DNA of 64,000 bases from an uncultured Nocardioides sp. Its GTDB lineage: Bacteria > Actinomycetota > Actinomycetes > Propionibacteriales > Nocardioidaceae. The notes under the pieces are model-generated. The model searched no databases and had not been told where the DNA came from. It saw nothing but the letters and a program-made list of their open reading frames with translations. Of the stretch, positions 1 through 9,130 are shown piece by piece. Within the stretch, counting starts at the first letter, position 1. Every line of letters starts with the position of its first letter. The stretch lies in the NCBI RefSeq assembly GCF_947488515.1, contig NZ_CANKZF010000002.1, forward strand, positions 248,001-312,000, given 5' to 3'. Position numbers and translations under genes: made by a program.

Positions 1-80
1 GCCTCCTGCGCGGCGCGCCGGCCGACCCGCTGACCGAGGCGCGGGTCATCGCGGACGCGATCCTGCCGTCGGGCCACTGA
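1..80 (+). CDS. C-terminal fragment of a gene entering from the left edge
   Basis: An open frame (codons from base 3) runs into the window and ends at TGA 78-80, giving about 25 residues ending in ILPSGH. Codon use matches the neighbours. The helical, Ala/Leu-rich tail could be the end of a TetR-type regulator, but that is a guess. The next gene is convergent, 12 bp away. Confidence 0.4.
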   Translation, partial: LLRGAPADPLTEARVIADAILPSGH

Positions 81-92
81 CGGGCGGGCGCC

Positions 93-794
93 CTACCCGG
101 ACCGCTTCGGCGTCAGGTCGCGCAGCAGCACCTCCCGGCCCAGCCGCTGCTCCAGCTCGGCGACCTGGGCGAGCAGCAGCTCGGCGGCGGCGACCGCGTC
201 GGTGAGCGCGTGGTGGGAGGCGTAGCGGGGAAGCCCGTGGGTGCGGCGCGCCGCGTCGAGGCGCAGCGATCCCTGCACCTCACCGTTGACGTCGGCGCGC
301 AGGCGGTGCTCCAGCGCCAGGGTGTCGACGACGGTGAGCGGAGGCCGGGCGCCGTACGCCGACACGGTGGCGGCCCCGACGAACTCCACCTCGACCGGCG
401 CGTGGTGCGCGAGCAGCACCCGGCCGTGCAAGGCCCCCAGCAGCAGCGGCAGCACCTCGGCGAGGGACGCGGCGCCGGAGAGGGCGTCGTCGGTCAGCCG
501 GTGGATCGTCGCCGACGACCCGACGTCCACGCCGTCGGGAGGGCGGACCCGGTGCTCGTGCGCATCGGCCAGGAGCACCTGCCCGCCCGCGACCGGCACA
601 CAGCCGAGAGACAGGACGTGGTCGGTGCGGGGGTTGAGGCCGGTGGTCTCGAGGTCGAGCGCGAGGAGCTCCACCTGCGACACCGGTGTGGTGCCGGGCG
701 GCGCGGGTGCGGCCGCGAGGTCCCGCAGCGGACCGGGTGGGTAGTGCCCGGGACGGCGCGGACGGCGACGGAGGAAGGGGAGGCGCCCCCTCAC
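93..794 (-). CDS. DEDDh-family 3'-5' exonuclease (DnaQ/epsilon-like)
   Basis: A 233-aa protein of the DnaQ-like exonuclease fold, which removes nucleotides from DNA or RNA 3' ends using two metal ions. Visible motifs are ExoI LDLETTGL (about residues 46-53) with the first Asp and Glu ligands, an IHRLTDD stretch in the middle, and ExoIII HHALTDA (about 194-200) supplying the catalytic His and last Asp. There are no polymerase or helicase domains, so it is a stand-alone exonuclease rather than a replicase subunit. The first 40 residues are Arg/Pro-rich and poorly family-like, so a start nearer residue 38 is possible. The ATG overlaps the stop of the upstream CBS/nucleotidyltransferase gene by 4 bp, a pairing often seen for DUF294 proteins. 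Confidence 0.85.
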   Translation of the reverse strand: MRGRLPFLRRRPRRPGHYPPGPLRDLAAAPAPPGTTPVSQVELLALDLETTGLNPRTDHVLSLGCVPVAGGQVLLADAHEHRVRPPDGVDVGSSATIHRLTDDALSGAASLAEVLPLLLGALHGRVLLAHHAPVEVEFVGAATVSAYGARPPLTVVDTLALEHRLRADVNGEVQGSLRLDAARRTHGLPRYASHHALTDAVAAAELLLAQVAELEQRLGREVLLRDLTPKRSG

Positions 795-2644
795 TCGAAC
801 CCCGCCGGCAGGGTGCTGGACAGGCGCTGCTGCGCGGACCGCACGATCTCGAAGGCGTCGCGCAGGTGGCGCCGCTGCCGCTGGGTGAGGTCGGCGGGGC
901 GGAGGTTGTTGTCGGGCGTCCGGCCCGCGCGCGCCTGCGCCGCCTGGTGGTGCAGGCGCAGGTAGGACATCAGCTCGAGGGCGTCGGCGAGCTCGGAGGC
1001 GGCGTCGTGGTCGATCGTCCCGGCCGCTGCCGCCGCGGCAAGTCGTCGTCGCGTCGACAGGGACGGCGAGCCGGACCGCAGGGCGTGGACGCGGGCCAGC
1101 TGCACGACCGCAGAGATCGGGCGCTTGATGTCGAGGGTGTCGCGGTGCTCGCCGTGCCGCTCCAGCACGAGGCCGCGGAAGAAGCCGAGCGGCGGCCGCA
1201 TCGCGAGCGCCTGCCGCGACAGGTGGCCGAGCAGGCGCGCCGACGCCGTCGTGACGGAGGCCAGGTGCACCTGCTCGGTGAGGTCCTGGTCGCCGGCGAG
1301 GTGGCGCATGTCATGGAAGACCGCCGTGTGCAGAACGGCGTCGGGCTGGGGCTCGCGCGACCAGTCTGCGAAGCGCGCCCGCCACTGCGGGACCGTCAGC
1401 CGCCAGTCGGGGTTGGTGGCCATCACGTCCCCCGGGCAGCGCGGCCAGCCGCACTGCTCGAGCGCGGCCGTGACCCGCTCGGCCAGCGCGGCGAACCACG
1501 CGTCGCCCGCCCCGTCGGGCTCCGCGCCCAGCACGATCGCGTGGTCCTGGTCGGCGGTGAAGCCCTCCTCGTCGCGGGCGGCCGAGCCGAGCACGACCCA
1601 GCTGTACGGCACCGGCGGCGGCCCCAGCTCCTCCTCGACCAGCGCGAGCACGCGGCGTCGTACGGCGTCGCCGAGCGCGGTCGCCACCCGGGAGACGTCC
1701 GCAGCGCTGACGTCGCGCTCGACGAGCTGGCCGAGAACGGCGCGGATGCCCGGGGCCTCCGCCACGACGCCGGCCAGGGTCGTCTGCCCGCCGATCGCCG
1801 CGGCCAGGTAGACGGGGTTGGCGTTCTCCAGCCGCACCAGGTCGGTGGTGGTCACCAGCCCGACCGGCCGGCGGGTCTCGTCGACGACCGGGAGGTGGTG
1901 GATGTCGCGGCTCACCATCTCGAGCAGCGCCTCGAAGGCGAGCGCGTCGACGGACAGGGTGACGGGGTCGGGGGTCATCACCGACCGCACCGGGCTGACG
2001 GTCGGCAGGTCGGCCGCGAGCACCCGGTTGCGCAGGTCGCGGTCCGTCACGATGCCGACGAGCGCGAGGTGCTCGACGACCAGGACGCAGGAGACGCCGG
2101 CCGCCGACATGGCGGCCGCGGCATCGCGCACCGACGCGGCCGGTGTGGTCGTCACCGGCTCGCGCGTGACCAGGTCGCCCACCCGGGTGCCCAGCGCCGT
2201 ACTGCCGGAGGTCGCCCGCTGCAGGTTGCCGATCGCCCGGGACAGCCGGGCGTGGTGGGTGGCGGCGAAGAAGGTCGCGAAGTCCGGGTGTGCCTGCGAC
2301 AGCTCGTCGAACGCCGCCGGCTCGAGGACGAGGAGCAAGGTGTCCTCGACCGCGGCGCACCGGTAGCGGGTGGGCCGGTGCTCCAGGAGGGAGCTCATCC
2401 CGAAGGCCTCGCCGGTGCCGACCCGGTCGACCAGCTCGGCGGTCTCGTCGCGCACCTCCACGGCACCGGAGCGGACGACGTACAACCCGTCGCCGCGGTC
2501 GCCCACGTCGAGCACGACGCTGCCGCGCCGGGCGTAGCGGATCGTGCAGCGTCGCGGCAGGGCGGCGAGCTCCGAGCCGGGCAGCCGGTCGAACGGCGCG
2601 TGGCCGGCGAGGAAGTCGCTGACCTCGGCGAGCTCGACCTCCAT
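791..2644 (-). CDS. cNMP-binding / CBS pair / DUF294 nucleotidyltransferase-like signalling protein
   Basis: The 617-aa protein has three modules in order. A cyclic-nucleotide-binding-like beta barrel covers about residues 8-130. Two CBS repeats cover about 155-275; the repeat ends GIVTDRDL and GLVTTTDL are the usual nucleotide-binding CBS signatures. A DUF294-type nucleotidyltransferase core begins at GSAARDEE (353-360) with a following DxD (about 365-367), then a helical C-terminus. It probably senses a nucleotide ligand and regulates or modifies a partner; no substrate can be named. The downstream exonuclease is translationally coupled through ATGA. CACGAT lies 6 nt before the ATG, fitting a leaderless start. 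It is divergent from cstA across 136 bp. Confidence 0.85.
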   Translation of the reverse strand: MEVELAEVSDFLAGHAPFDRLPGSELAALPRRCTIRYARRGSVVLDVGDRGDGLYVVRSGAVEVRDETAELVDRVGTGEAFGMSSLLEHRPTRYRCAAVEDTLLLVLEPAAFDELSQAHPDFATFFAATHHARLSRAIGNLQRATSGSTALGTRVGDLVTREPVTTTPAASVRDAAAAMSAAGVSCVLVVEHLALVGIVTDRDLRNRVLAADLPTVSPVRSVMTPDPVTLSVDALAFEALLEMVSRDIHHLPVVDETRRPVGLVTTTDLVRLENANPVYLAAAIGGQTTLAGVVAEAPGIRAVLGQLVERDVSAADVSRVATALGDAVRRRVLALVEEELGPPPVPYSWVVLGSAARDEEGFTADQDHAIVLGAEPDGAGDAWFAALAERVTAALEQCGWPRCPGDVMATNPDWRLTVPQWRARFADWSREPQPDAVLHTAVFHDMRHLAGDQDLTEQVHLASVTTASARLLGHLSRQALAMRPPLGFFRGLVLERHGEHRDTLDIKRPISAVVQLARVHALRSGSPSLSTRRRLAAAAAAGTIDHDAASELADALELMSYLRLHHQAAQARAGRTPDNNLRPADLTQRQRRHLRDAFEIVRSAQQRLSSTLPAGFE

Positions 2645-2780
2645 GGCCCCATCGTGGCACCGATACGCGGGGACCGACGTCGTTGCCGGGAGGGTCTTGT
2701 GGTGCGGTCCGGAGCGGAGTAGTCATCAGGGGAGGGCTCGCGGCCCGCCGGGGCGCGCCCGAGCACGAAGGAGTCGCACC

Positions 2781-4985
2781 ATGTCCACCCAGTCGACACA
2801 CACGCCTCCACCCCCAGCCCCGATGGGCGGCCCTCGCCGCATGGATGCGAAGTCGATCGCCATCTGGGGGACGGTCGCCGTCGTCGGCGCCGTCTGCTGG
2901 GTCGTCCTCGCGCTCTCCCGCGGGGAGGAGGTCTCGGCCCTCTGGATCCTCTTCGCGGCCCTGGCGTCCTACGCCATCGCCTACCGCTTCTACGCCCGCT
3001 TCATCGCCTACACGGTGCTGGAGGTCGACGACACCCGCGCCACCCCGGCGGAGCGGTACGACAACGGGCGTGACTTCGACGTCACCCATCGCCACGTGCT
3101 GTTCGGGCACCACTTCGCCGCGATCGCCGGTGCCGGCCCGCTGGTGGGTCCGGTGCTCGCCGCCCAGATGGGCTACCTGCCCGGCACGATCTGGATCATC
3201 GTCGGCGTCATCTTCGCCGGCGCCGTGCAGGACATGGTGGTGCTCTTCTTCTCGATGCGCCGCGACGGCAAGAGCCTGGGCCAGATGGTGCGCGAGGAGA
3301 TCGGCGTGGTGGGCGGGATCGCCGCCCTGATCGCGGTCTTCGCGATCATGATCATCATCCTGGCGGTGCTCGCGCTGGTCGTCGTCAACGCCCTCGCGGA
3401 GTCGCCCTGGGGCGTCTTCTCGATCGGCCTGACCATCCCCATCGCCCTGTTCATGGGCTACTACCTGCGGGTGCTGCGCCCCGGCCGGGTCTCGGAGGTC
3501 ACCGCCATCGGGGTCGGGCTGCTGCTCCTCGCGATCATCGGCGGTGGATACGTCGACCAGATGGGCATCGAGGAGGCGCTGACCCTCTCGAAGGAGCAGC
3601 TGACTTTCGCGCTGGTCGTCTACGGCTTCGTCGCCTCGATCCTGCCGGTCTGGATGCTGCTCACTCCTCGTGACTACCTGTCGACGTTCATGAAGGTCGG
3701 AGTGATCGTCCTGCTGGCCGTCGGCCTGATCCTCGCCGCACCGGTCCTGCAGCAGGAGGCGGTGACCGACTTCGCCCGCGAGGGCACCGGCCCCGTCTTC
3801 GCCGGGAAGCTGTTCCCGTTCGTCTTCATCACCATCGCGTGCGGCGCACTGTCGGGGTTCCACGCCCTGATCGCCTCCGGCACCACGCCCAAGATGCTGG
3901 CCAAGGAGAGCCAGGTCCGGATGATCGGCTACGGCGGCATGCTGATGGAGTCCTTCGTGGCCATCAGCGCCCTCATCGCCGCGTCCGTCATCGACCCGGG
4001 CCTCTACTTCGCGATGAACAGCCCGGCCGGCGCCACCGGGGCCGACCCGGCCACCGCGGCGGAGTTCATCGCCGGCCTCGGCTTCAGCATCACCCCTGAC
4101 CAGCTGACCCAGGCGGCCGCAGCGGTGGAGGAGCAGACGCTCATCTCCCGCACGGGCGGCGCGCCGACGCTCGCGCTCGGCATGTCCCAGATCTTCACCG
4201 AGGCGTTCGGAGGCGGGCTCGCCGCCTTCTGGTACCACTTCGCGATCATGTTCGAGGCGCTGTTCATCCTGACCGCCGTCGACGCCGGCACCCGGGTGGG
4301 TCGCTTCATGCTCCAGGACACCGTCGGCAACCTGTGGCCCAGGTACGCCGACCTCTCGTGGAAGCCGGCATCGTGGTCGGCGAGCGCTGTCGTGGTCGCC
4401 CTGTGGGGCTACATGCTGTACGTCGGCGTGACCGACCCGCTGGGCGGGATCAACCAGCTCTTCCCGCTCTTCGGCATCGCCAACCAGCTGCTCGCCGCGA
4501 TCGCGTTGACGCTCTGCGTGACCTTGCTGATCAAGCACGGCAAGGTCAAGTGGGCGTGGGTCCCGGGGATCGGTCTGGCCTGGGACCTCATCGTCACCAT
4601 GACGGCCAGCTATCAGAAGGTCTTCTCCGACAACCCGGCCATCGGCTACTTCACCCAGCGCGAGCGCTACGCCGACGCCCTGGACGCCGGTGAGCTGCTC
4701 GCCCCCGCGACCAGCGTCGACCAGATGGAGCAGGTGGTCTTCAACTCGACGGTCAACGGCACCCTGCAGTCGATCTTCGCGCTCCTGGTGCTCGTGGTGG
4801 TCGCGAACGCCTTCGTCATCTGGTTCCGCGCGGTGCGCGCAGGCAGCCTGCCGACCACCGAGGTGCCGCGGCAGGAGTCCCACCTGGTCCAGCCGTCCGA
4901 CTTCATCGCCACGGCTGAGGAGAAGGAGGCCGTCCGGGAGTGGGAGACCGCACGGCGTGGGACCGGAGCGGGGAGTCACCGATGA
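2781..4985 (+). CDS. cstA: CstA-family pyruvate/peptide transporter (carbon starvation protein A)
   Basis: A 734-aa polytopic membrane protein with at least a dozen hydrophobic segments, matching the CstA family of inner-membrane carriers for pyruvate or peptides. Characteristic stretches include the FGHHFAAIAGAGPLVGP region near residue 110 and later SGFHALIASGTTPKM and FGIANQLLA. The open frame extends further upstream, but the ATG at 2781 has an AAGGAG ribosome site 7-8 nt before it and starts with a short cytoplasmic Pro-rich tail as expected, so it is chosen. The stop overlaps the next gene (ATGA), a small YbdD/YjiX-like protein that accompanies CstA in many bacteria. No riboswitch or cAMP-receptor site was recognised upstream. 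Confidence 0.95.
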   Translation: MSTQSTHTPPPPAPMGGPRRMDAKSIAIWGTVAVVGAVCWVVLALSRGEEVSALWILFAALASYAIAYRFYARFIAYTVLEVDDTRATPAERYDNGRDFDVTHRHVLFGHHFAAIAGAGPLVGPVLAAQMGYLPGTIWIIVGVIFAGAVQDMVVLFFSMRRDGKSLGQMVREEIGVVGGIAALIAVFAIMIIILAVLALVVVNALAESPWGVFSIGLTIPIALFMGYYLRVLRPGRVSEVTAIGVGLLLLAIIGGGYVDQMGIEEALTLSKEQLTFALVVYGFVASILPVWMLLTPRDYLSTFMKVGVIVLLAVGLILAAPVLQQEAVTDFAREGTGPVFAGKLFPFVFITIACGALSGFHALIASGTTPKMLAKESQVRMIGYGGMLMESFVAISALIAASVIDPGLYFAMNSPAGATGADPATAAEFIAGLGFSITPDQLTQAAAAVEEQTLISRTGGAPTLALGMSQIFTEAFGGGLAAFWYHFAIMFEALFILTAVDAGTRVGRFMLQDTVGNLWPRYADLSWKPASWSASAVVVALWGYMLYVGVTDPLGGINQLFPLFGIANQLLAAIALTLCVTLLIKHGKVKWAWVPGIGLAWDLIVTMTASYQKVFSDNPAIGYFTQRERYADALDAGELLAPATSVDQMEQVVFNSTVNGTLQSIFALLVLVVVANAFVIWFRAVRAGSLPTTEVPRQESHLVQPSDFIATAEEKEAVREWETARRGTGAGSHR

Positions 4986-5170
4986 CCGCGGTGCTGGAGA
5001 TGGCACGCACGCTGCGCCGGCGCGTCCGTGAGCTCACCGGGGAGGCCAGGTGGGACGACTACCTCGCCGAGTGCGCCGAGCTCGGCGAGCAGCCGATGTC
5101 CCGGCGCGAGTTCGAGCGACTGCGGGACGACGAGCGGGAGCACCTGCCGGGCGAGGGACGCTGCTGCTGA
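4982..5170 (+). CDS. YbdD/YjiX-family small protein (DUF466)
   Basis: A 62-aa protein with the family hallmarks: a W/Y-D-x-Y pattern (WDDYLAE), a conserved central PMSRREFERLRDDE helix, and a terminal double cysteine after a short basic/Gly tail (GRCC). In E. coli the equivalent YbdD and YjiX sit directly after cstA and btsT and are linked to function of those carriers. The ATG at 4982 overlaps the cstA stop by 4 bp, so translation is coupled. The gene ends 9 bp before the convergent ppk2. Confidence 0.92.
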   Translation: MTAVLEMARTLRRRVRELTGEARWDDYLAECAELGEQPMSRREFERLRDDEREHLPGEGRCC

Positions 5171-5179
5171 CAGGCGCGG

Positions 5180-5986
5180 TCAGAACACCTGCGGCACGAA
5201 GGTCTGCTCGTGCATCGGCGTGCGGACGTAGGGGATGTTCTTCACCTCCGGGAGCACGACCCGGTCGGGCGCGACGTCCTCGTAGTCGAACTGCGCGAGC
5301 AGGTGGCTGATGCAGTTGAGCCGCGCGGCCCGCTTGTCGTCGGACGGCACGACGTACCAGGGCGCCTGCTTGATGTCGGTGTACTGGAAGGTGGTGTCCT
5401 TCGCCATCGAGTAGCGGACGTAGAGCTCGCGCTCGGCCAGGTCCATGTCGGAGAGCTTCCACCGCTTGACCGGCTCCGCGTTGCGGGCCTCGAAGCGGCG
5501 CTGCTGCTCCTCAGCGCTCACGGAGAACCAGTACTTCAGGACCACGGTGCCCGAGCGCACCAGCATCCGCTCGAACTCCGGGCAGCTGCGCAGGAACTCC
5601 TGGTGCTCCTCCTCGGTGCAGAAGCCCATCACCCACTCGACGTTGGAGCGGTTGTACCAGCTGCGGTCGAACAGGACCATCTCGCCGGCGGCGGGCAGGT
5701 GCTCGACGTAGCGCTGGAAGTACCACTGGCTGCGCTCACGCTCGGTCGGCCTCGGCAGCGCTGCGATCCGCACCGTGCGCGGGCTGGTGCGCTCGGTGAT
5801 CCGCTTGATCACCCCGCCCTTGCCGGCCGAGCCGCGGCCCTCGAAGATCACGAGGACCTTCAGGCCCTGCGACTGGATCCAGTACTGCAGCAGCACGAGC
5901 TGCTCCTGCAGCCGACCCATCTCGGCGTCGTAGACCGACCCTCGCAACCGCCCAGCGGCGTTGTAGCGATCGTCCTTCTCGGCCAT
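5180..5986 (-). CDS. ppk2: Polyphosphate kinase 2 (PPK2)
   Basis: A 268-aa single-domain PPK2, which transfers phosphate between polyphosphate and nucleoside (di)phosphates. Walker A is GRGSAGKGG (50-58), Walker B is DRSWYNR (107-113) and the lid segment follows. Length and the single-domain layout fit class I PPK2, which favours making ATP or GTP from polyP, though class cannot be settled by eye. The ATG at 5986 has a GGAGG site 4 nt upstream. It is convergent with the cstA operon. Confidence 0.95.
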   Translation of the reverse strand: MAEKDDRYNAAGRLRGSVYDAEMGRLQEQLVLLQYWIQSQGLKVLVIFEGRGSAGKGGVIKRITERTSPRTVRIAALPRPTERERSQWYFQRYVEHLPAAGEMVLFDRSWYNRSNVEWVMGFCTEEEHQEFLRSCPEFERMLVRSGTVVLKYWFSVSAEEQQRRFEARNAEPVKRWKLSDMDLAERELYVRYSMAKDTTFQYTDIKQAPWYVVPSDDKRAARLNCISHLLAQFDYEDVAPDRVVLPEVKNIPYVRTPMHEQTFVPQVF

Positions 5987-6028
5987 GGCGCCTCCGCTCG
6001 TGTGCGACGAAGGCTACGCCGCGGGGGG

Positions 6029-6472
6029 TCAGGCGGCGAGACGGTTGAGCACGGTCGTCATGTCGTCCTCGGTGTCGCTGCCGATCTTCTCGAAGACGAT
6101 CTTCATGACCGGGTCGGCGATCTTGGCCGCGCCCTTGAGCTCGATGACGGCCTCGTAGGTGATGCGGCTGCCCGGGCCGTCGGGGCTCGGCACGACCGTG
6201 ATCGTGTCGACGGAGCGCGCGGTGTCGTTGTGGCCGACCAGCGTGATCGTGTCGTCGGTCAGCTCCTGGAGCGTGTAGGTCAGCTCGGTCGTCACGCCGG
6301 CGATCTTCGAGACGTTGTGCCACGACGAGCCCACCCGGACCGGGCCGGAGTCCTGCCGGGTGCACGACTCGGTGCCGGGGTCCCACTGCTCGGCGTTGCT
6401 GAAGTCCTTGAGGTAGTCGATGACGACTGCGGGCTGCGGGTGCACGTCGAAGGTGCGGCTGACGGTGGTCAT
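6029..6472 (-). CDS. SRPBCC-family (START-like/polyketide cyclase-type) protein
   Basis: A 147-aa protein with the SRPBCC pattern: an N-terminal strand TVSRTFDVHP, helix PAVVIDYLKDFSN, then a run of strands (VGSSWHN, TELTYTLQEL, SRITYEAVIELKG) and a long C-terminal helix. This fold forms a hydrophobic ligand pocket and appears in lipid carriers, cyclases and stress proteins. No signal peptide is present. It lies 42 bp downstream of ppk2's start on the same strand and is divergent from the deaminase. No substrate can be assigned. Confidence 0.8.
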   Translation of the reverse strand: MTTVSRTFDVHPQPAVVIDYLKDFSNAEQWDPGTESCTRQDSGPVRVGSSWHNVSKIAGVTTELTYTLQELTDDTITLVGHNDTARSVDTITVVPSPDGPGSRITYEAVIELKGAAKIADPVMKIVFEKIGSDTEDDMTTVLNRLAA

Positions 6473-6572
6473 GCCTTCGACAGTAGGCAGACCGTCGCGG
6501 AGCGCAGACCGCCCGAAGGGGTGCGCGCTGCACCCTTGTCCGTGTCGGCCCGGATCGGGTCAGATGGGGCCC

Positions 6573-7070
6573 ATGCCACGCGACCTGCCGGACCTGCCCG
6601 GAGCGGCCGACCACCTCGAGCTCTGCCTGCGCCTCGCCGAGGAGGCGCTCGGGGACGGCGACGGCGCCTTCGGCTCGGTGCTGGTCGACTCCTCGGGCGC
6701 GGTCCTGCGCACCGGTCGCAACCGCGAGGTGTCCGGCTCGGACCCGACCGCGCACCCCGAGCTCGAGCTCGCCCAGTGGGCCGCTGCCCACGTGCCCGAG
6801 GAGGAGCGCGCGGGCTGCGTCGTCTACACCTCGGGCGAGCACTGCCCGATGTGCGCCGCCGGCCACGCGTGGGTCGGGCTCGGGCCGATCGTGTACGCCG
6901 CCTCGTCTGCTCAGCTCTCGCAGTGGCGGTCCGGGTGGGGGCTGCCCGCCTCGCCGGTCGCCGCGCTGCCGATCACCGACGTCGCCCCGGGCGTGCCCGT
7001 CCACGGACCCGTGTCGCCGTACGACGACCGCGTCCGCGAGCTCCACCGGCGCGGGCTCGACGCTGGCTGA
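6573..7070 (+). CDS. Cytidine/nucleoside deaminase-family protein (CDA fold)
   Basis: A 165-aa zinc-dependent deaminase-like protein. The zinc/catalytic motif appears as HPE (61-63; the family normally shows H-A-E) and C-P-M-C (91-94), giving His plus two Cys ligands and the proton-shuttle Glu. This matches the guanine deaminase/tRNA adenosine deaminase-like branch; the substrate is not known. ATG 6573 is preferred because a G-rich stretch precedes it, with ATG 6564 as alternative. The stop is 7 bp from the amidohydrolase start, so the two are probably co-transcribed. Confidence 0.8.
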   Translation: MPRDLPDLPGAADHLELCLRLAEEALGDGDGAFGSVLVDSSGAVLRTGRNREVSGSDPTAHPELELAQWAAAHVPEEERAGCVVYTSGEHCPMCAAGHAWVGLGPIVYAASSAQLSQWRSGWGLPASPVAALPITDVAPGVPVHGPVSPYDDRVRELHRRGLDAG

Positions 7071-7077
7071 GGGCGCC

Positions 7078-8685
7078 ATGCCGGACACCGTCTTCGCCGA
7101 CGCCCGCGTCTTCAACGGCTTCCGCCACCTCGGCGACGTCGGCGACGTGCTCGTGCGCGACGGCCGCGTCGCGGCGGTCGGCGGCTCCCTGCACTCGCCC
7201 GGCGCCGAGGTCGTCGACTGCGGCGGGGCGCTGCTCCTGCCGGGCTTCACCGACGCGCACGTCCACCCGGTGCAGGGCGGGCTCGAACGGCTGACCTGCG
7301 ACCTCAGCGGCCTGCCGACCGACCGCGCCGCCTACCTCGCGCACGTGGCGTCGTACGCCGACTCCCGCCCCGACCTCGACTGGGTGCAGGGCGGCGGCTG
7401 GGCGATGGCGGCCTTCCCCGGCGGGCTCCCGACCGCGGCGGAGCTCGACACCGTCGTCGCCGACCGCCCGGCCGCGCTGGTCAACCGCGACCACCACGGG
7501 ATGTGGGTCAACAGCCGCGCGCTCGAGGTCGCCGGCATCACCCGCGACACCCCCGACCCGGCCGACGGCCGCGTCGAGCGCGACGAGTCGGGCGAGCCGA
7601 CCGGCATGCTGCACGAGGGCGCGATGGGCCTGGTGCTCGCGGTGCTCCCGACGGCGACGGCGGACGAGCTCTACACGGGGCTGCTCGAGGGCCAGCGCCA
7701 CCTGCTCTCGCTGGGGATCACCGGCTGGCAGGACGCGATCGTCGGTGCGTACGCCGGCATGCAGGACACCGGGCCGACCTACCTGCGCGCCGCCCGCTCG
7801 GGCGACCTCGTGGCCTCGGTGGTCGGGGCGCTGTGGTGGGAGCGCGAGCGCGGGCCGGAGCAGGTCGCCGAGCTGGTCGAGAAGCGGACGGCGTACTCCC
7901 ACGGGCGGTTCGCCGCGACCTCGGTCAAGATCATGCAGGACGGCGTCGCGGAGAACGGGACCGCGGCGCTCGTCGAGCCCTACCTCGACCGGTGCGGGCA
8001 CGCGACGACCAACACCGGCCTCTCCTTCGTCGATCCGGTCGCGTTGCGCGGCATCGTCCGTGCACTGGACGAGGCCGGCTTCCAGGTGCACGTCCACGGC
8101 CTCGGCGACCGCGGCGTCCGCGAGGCGCTCGACGCGCTCGAGGGCACCGAGCCGCTGCACCGCCACCAGATCGCGCACCTCCAGCTGGTGCACCCGGCCG
8201 ACGTGACGCGGTTCGCCGGGCTGCAGGTCGCGGCCAACATCCAGGCGCTCTGGGCCTGCTACGACGACCAGATGGTCGACCTCACCATCCCGTTCCTCGG
8301 CGAGGAGCGGGCGGCGCGGCAGTACCCCTTCGGCGACCTCCACCGTGCCGGCGCCCGCCTGGTCGCCGGCAGCGACTGGCCGGTCAGCACCCCGAACCCG
8401 CTCGAGGCGGTCCACGTCGCCGTCCACCGGATGGCGTACGGGGAACCCGGGCGTGCCGGGAGCGAGCCGTTCCTCCCCGACCAGGCCCTGTCGCTCGAGG
8501 TCGCCCTCGCGGCGTACACCTCCGGATCGGCCTGGGTGTGCCACCGCGACGACGCCGGGATGGTCAAGCCCGGCGCGGTCGCCGACCTCGTCCTCCTCGA
8601 CCGCGACCCCTTCGACGCCCCCGAGGAGGTCGGCGCCGCCCGGGTCGAGCGGGTGTGGATCGGGGGAGAGGTGGTCACCCCGTGA
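7078..8685 (+). CDS. Amidohydrolase of the YtcJ/LAF3-like family
   Basis: A 535-aa metal-dependent hydrolase with the TIM-barrel amidohydrolase layout. The first metal site is DAHVH (59-63), later ligands appear in HVHGLGDRG and HQIAHLQ, and the last catalytic Asp in GSDWPVSTPNP. The length and the HVHGLGDRG segment match the YtcJ-type family, whose members cleave amide or carbamate bonds, but no substrate is visible. No signal peptide. Its stop overlaps the start of the HAD relic (GTGA), so the deaminase, amidohydrolase and HAD genes were one operon. Confidence 0.85.
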   Translation: MPDTVFADARVFNGFRHLGDVGDVLVRDGRVAAVGGSLHSPGAEVVDCGGALLLPGFTDAHVHPVQGGLERLTCDLSGLPTDRAAYLAHVASYADSRPDLDWVQGGGWAMAAFPGGLPTAAELDTVVADRPAALVNRDHHGMWVNSRALEVAGITRDTPDPADGRVERDESGEPTGMLHEGAMGLVLAVLPTATADELYTGLLEGQRHLLSLGITGWQDAIVGAYAGMQDTGPTYLRAARSGDLVASVVGALWWERERGPEQVAELVEKRTAYSHGRFAATSVKIMQDGVAENGTAALVEPYLDRCGHATTNTGLSFVDPVALRGIVRALDEAGFQVHVHGLGDRGVREALDALEGTEPLHRHQIAHLQLVHPADVTRFAGLQVAANIQALWACYDDQMVDLTIPFLGEERAARQYPFGDLHRAGARLVAGSDWPVSTPNPLEAVHVAVHRMAYGEPGRAGSEPFLPDQALSLEVALAAYTSGSAWVCHRDDAGMVKPGAVADLVLLDRDPFDAPEEVGAARVERVWIGGEVVTP

Positions 8686-9102
8686 CCTCCCGACTCGCCG
8701 CAGTCCTGTGGGACATGGACGGCACCCTCATCGACAGCGAGCCGATCTGGATCGCCCAGCAGTTCGCGCTGGCCGAGAAGCACGGCGCGACCTGGTCGCG
8801 GGAGCAGGGACTCGCGCTCGTCGGGCGAGGGTGCTATCACCGTGGTCGTCGGGTCCGAGGACGTCACGAGGACCAAGCCGTCGCCCGAGCCGTACCTTCG
8901 CGCGGCCGAGCTGCTCGGCGTACGTGCCTCGGACTGCGTCGCGATCGAGGACTCGGCCAACGGGCTCGCGTCGGCGATCGCATCGGGCGCGGCCAGCATC
9001 GCGGTGCCGAACGACGCGGTCCTGCCGGAGCGCGGTGACTTCGTCGTGTGGCCGACGCTCGCGGGCAGGACCGTCGCCGACCTGCGGTCACTCGTGCGCT
9101 GA
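8682..9102 (+). pseudogene. HAD-superfamily phosphatase with internal deletion and frame change
   Basis: The start GTG 8682 opens a HAD N-terminus with nucleophile motif DMDGTLIDSEP, and the frame stays family-like through about 8823. From about 8830 the family match continues in another frame: TVVVGSEDV, KPSPEPYL (motif III Lys) and IEDSANG (motif IV acids), ending at TGA 9100-9102. The usual 80-100 residues in between, the cap domain, are absent, and the join is not a multiple of three. Either the gene has decayed by deletion or the assembly lost a segment. As written no active HAD enzyme can be made, since neither half contains all four motifs. Confidence 0.8.
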
Positions 9103-9130
9103 GTGTTCCCTGCGTCCGCGCACCCCAGAT

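Noticed and set aside
686..2722. Plus-strand open frame of 678 codons opposite the CBS/DUF294 gene
   Set aside because: Antisense shadow with no domain features; the minus-strand protein has three recognisable modules.
1311..5006. Minus-strand open frame of 1231 codons opposite cstA and part of the CBS gene
   Set aside because: Asp/Gly/Arg/His-rich shadow frame; its position is fully explained by CstA on the plus strand and the CBS/DUF294 protein in another minus frame.
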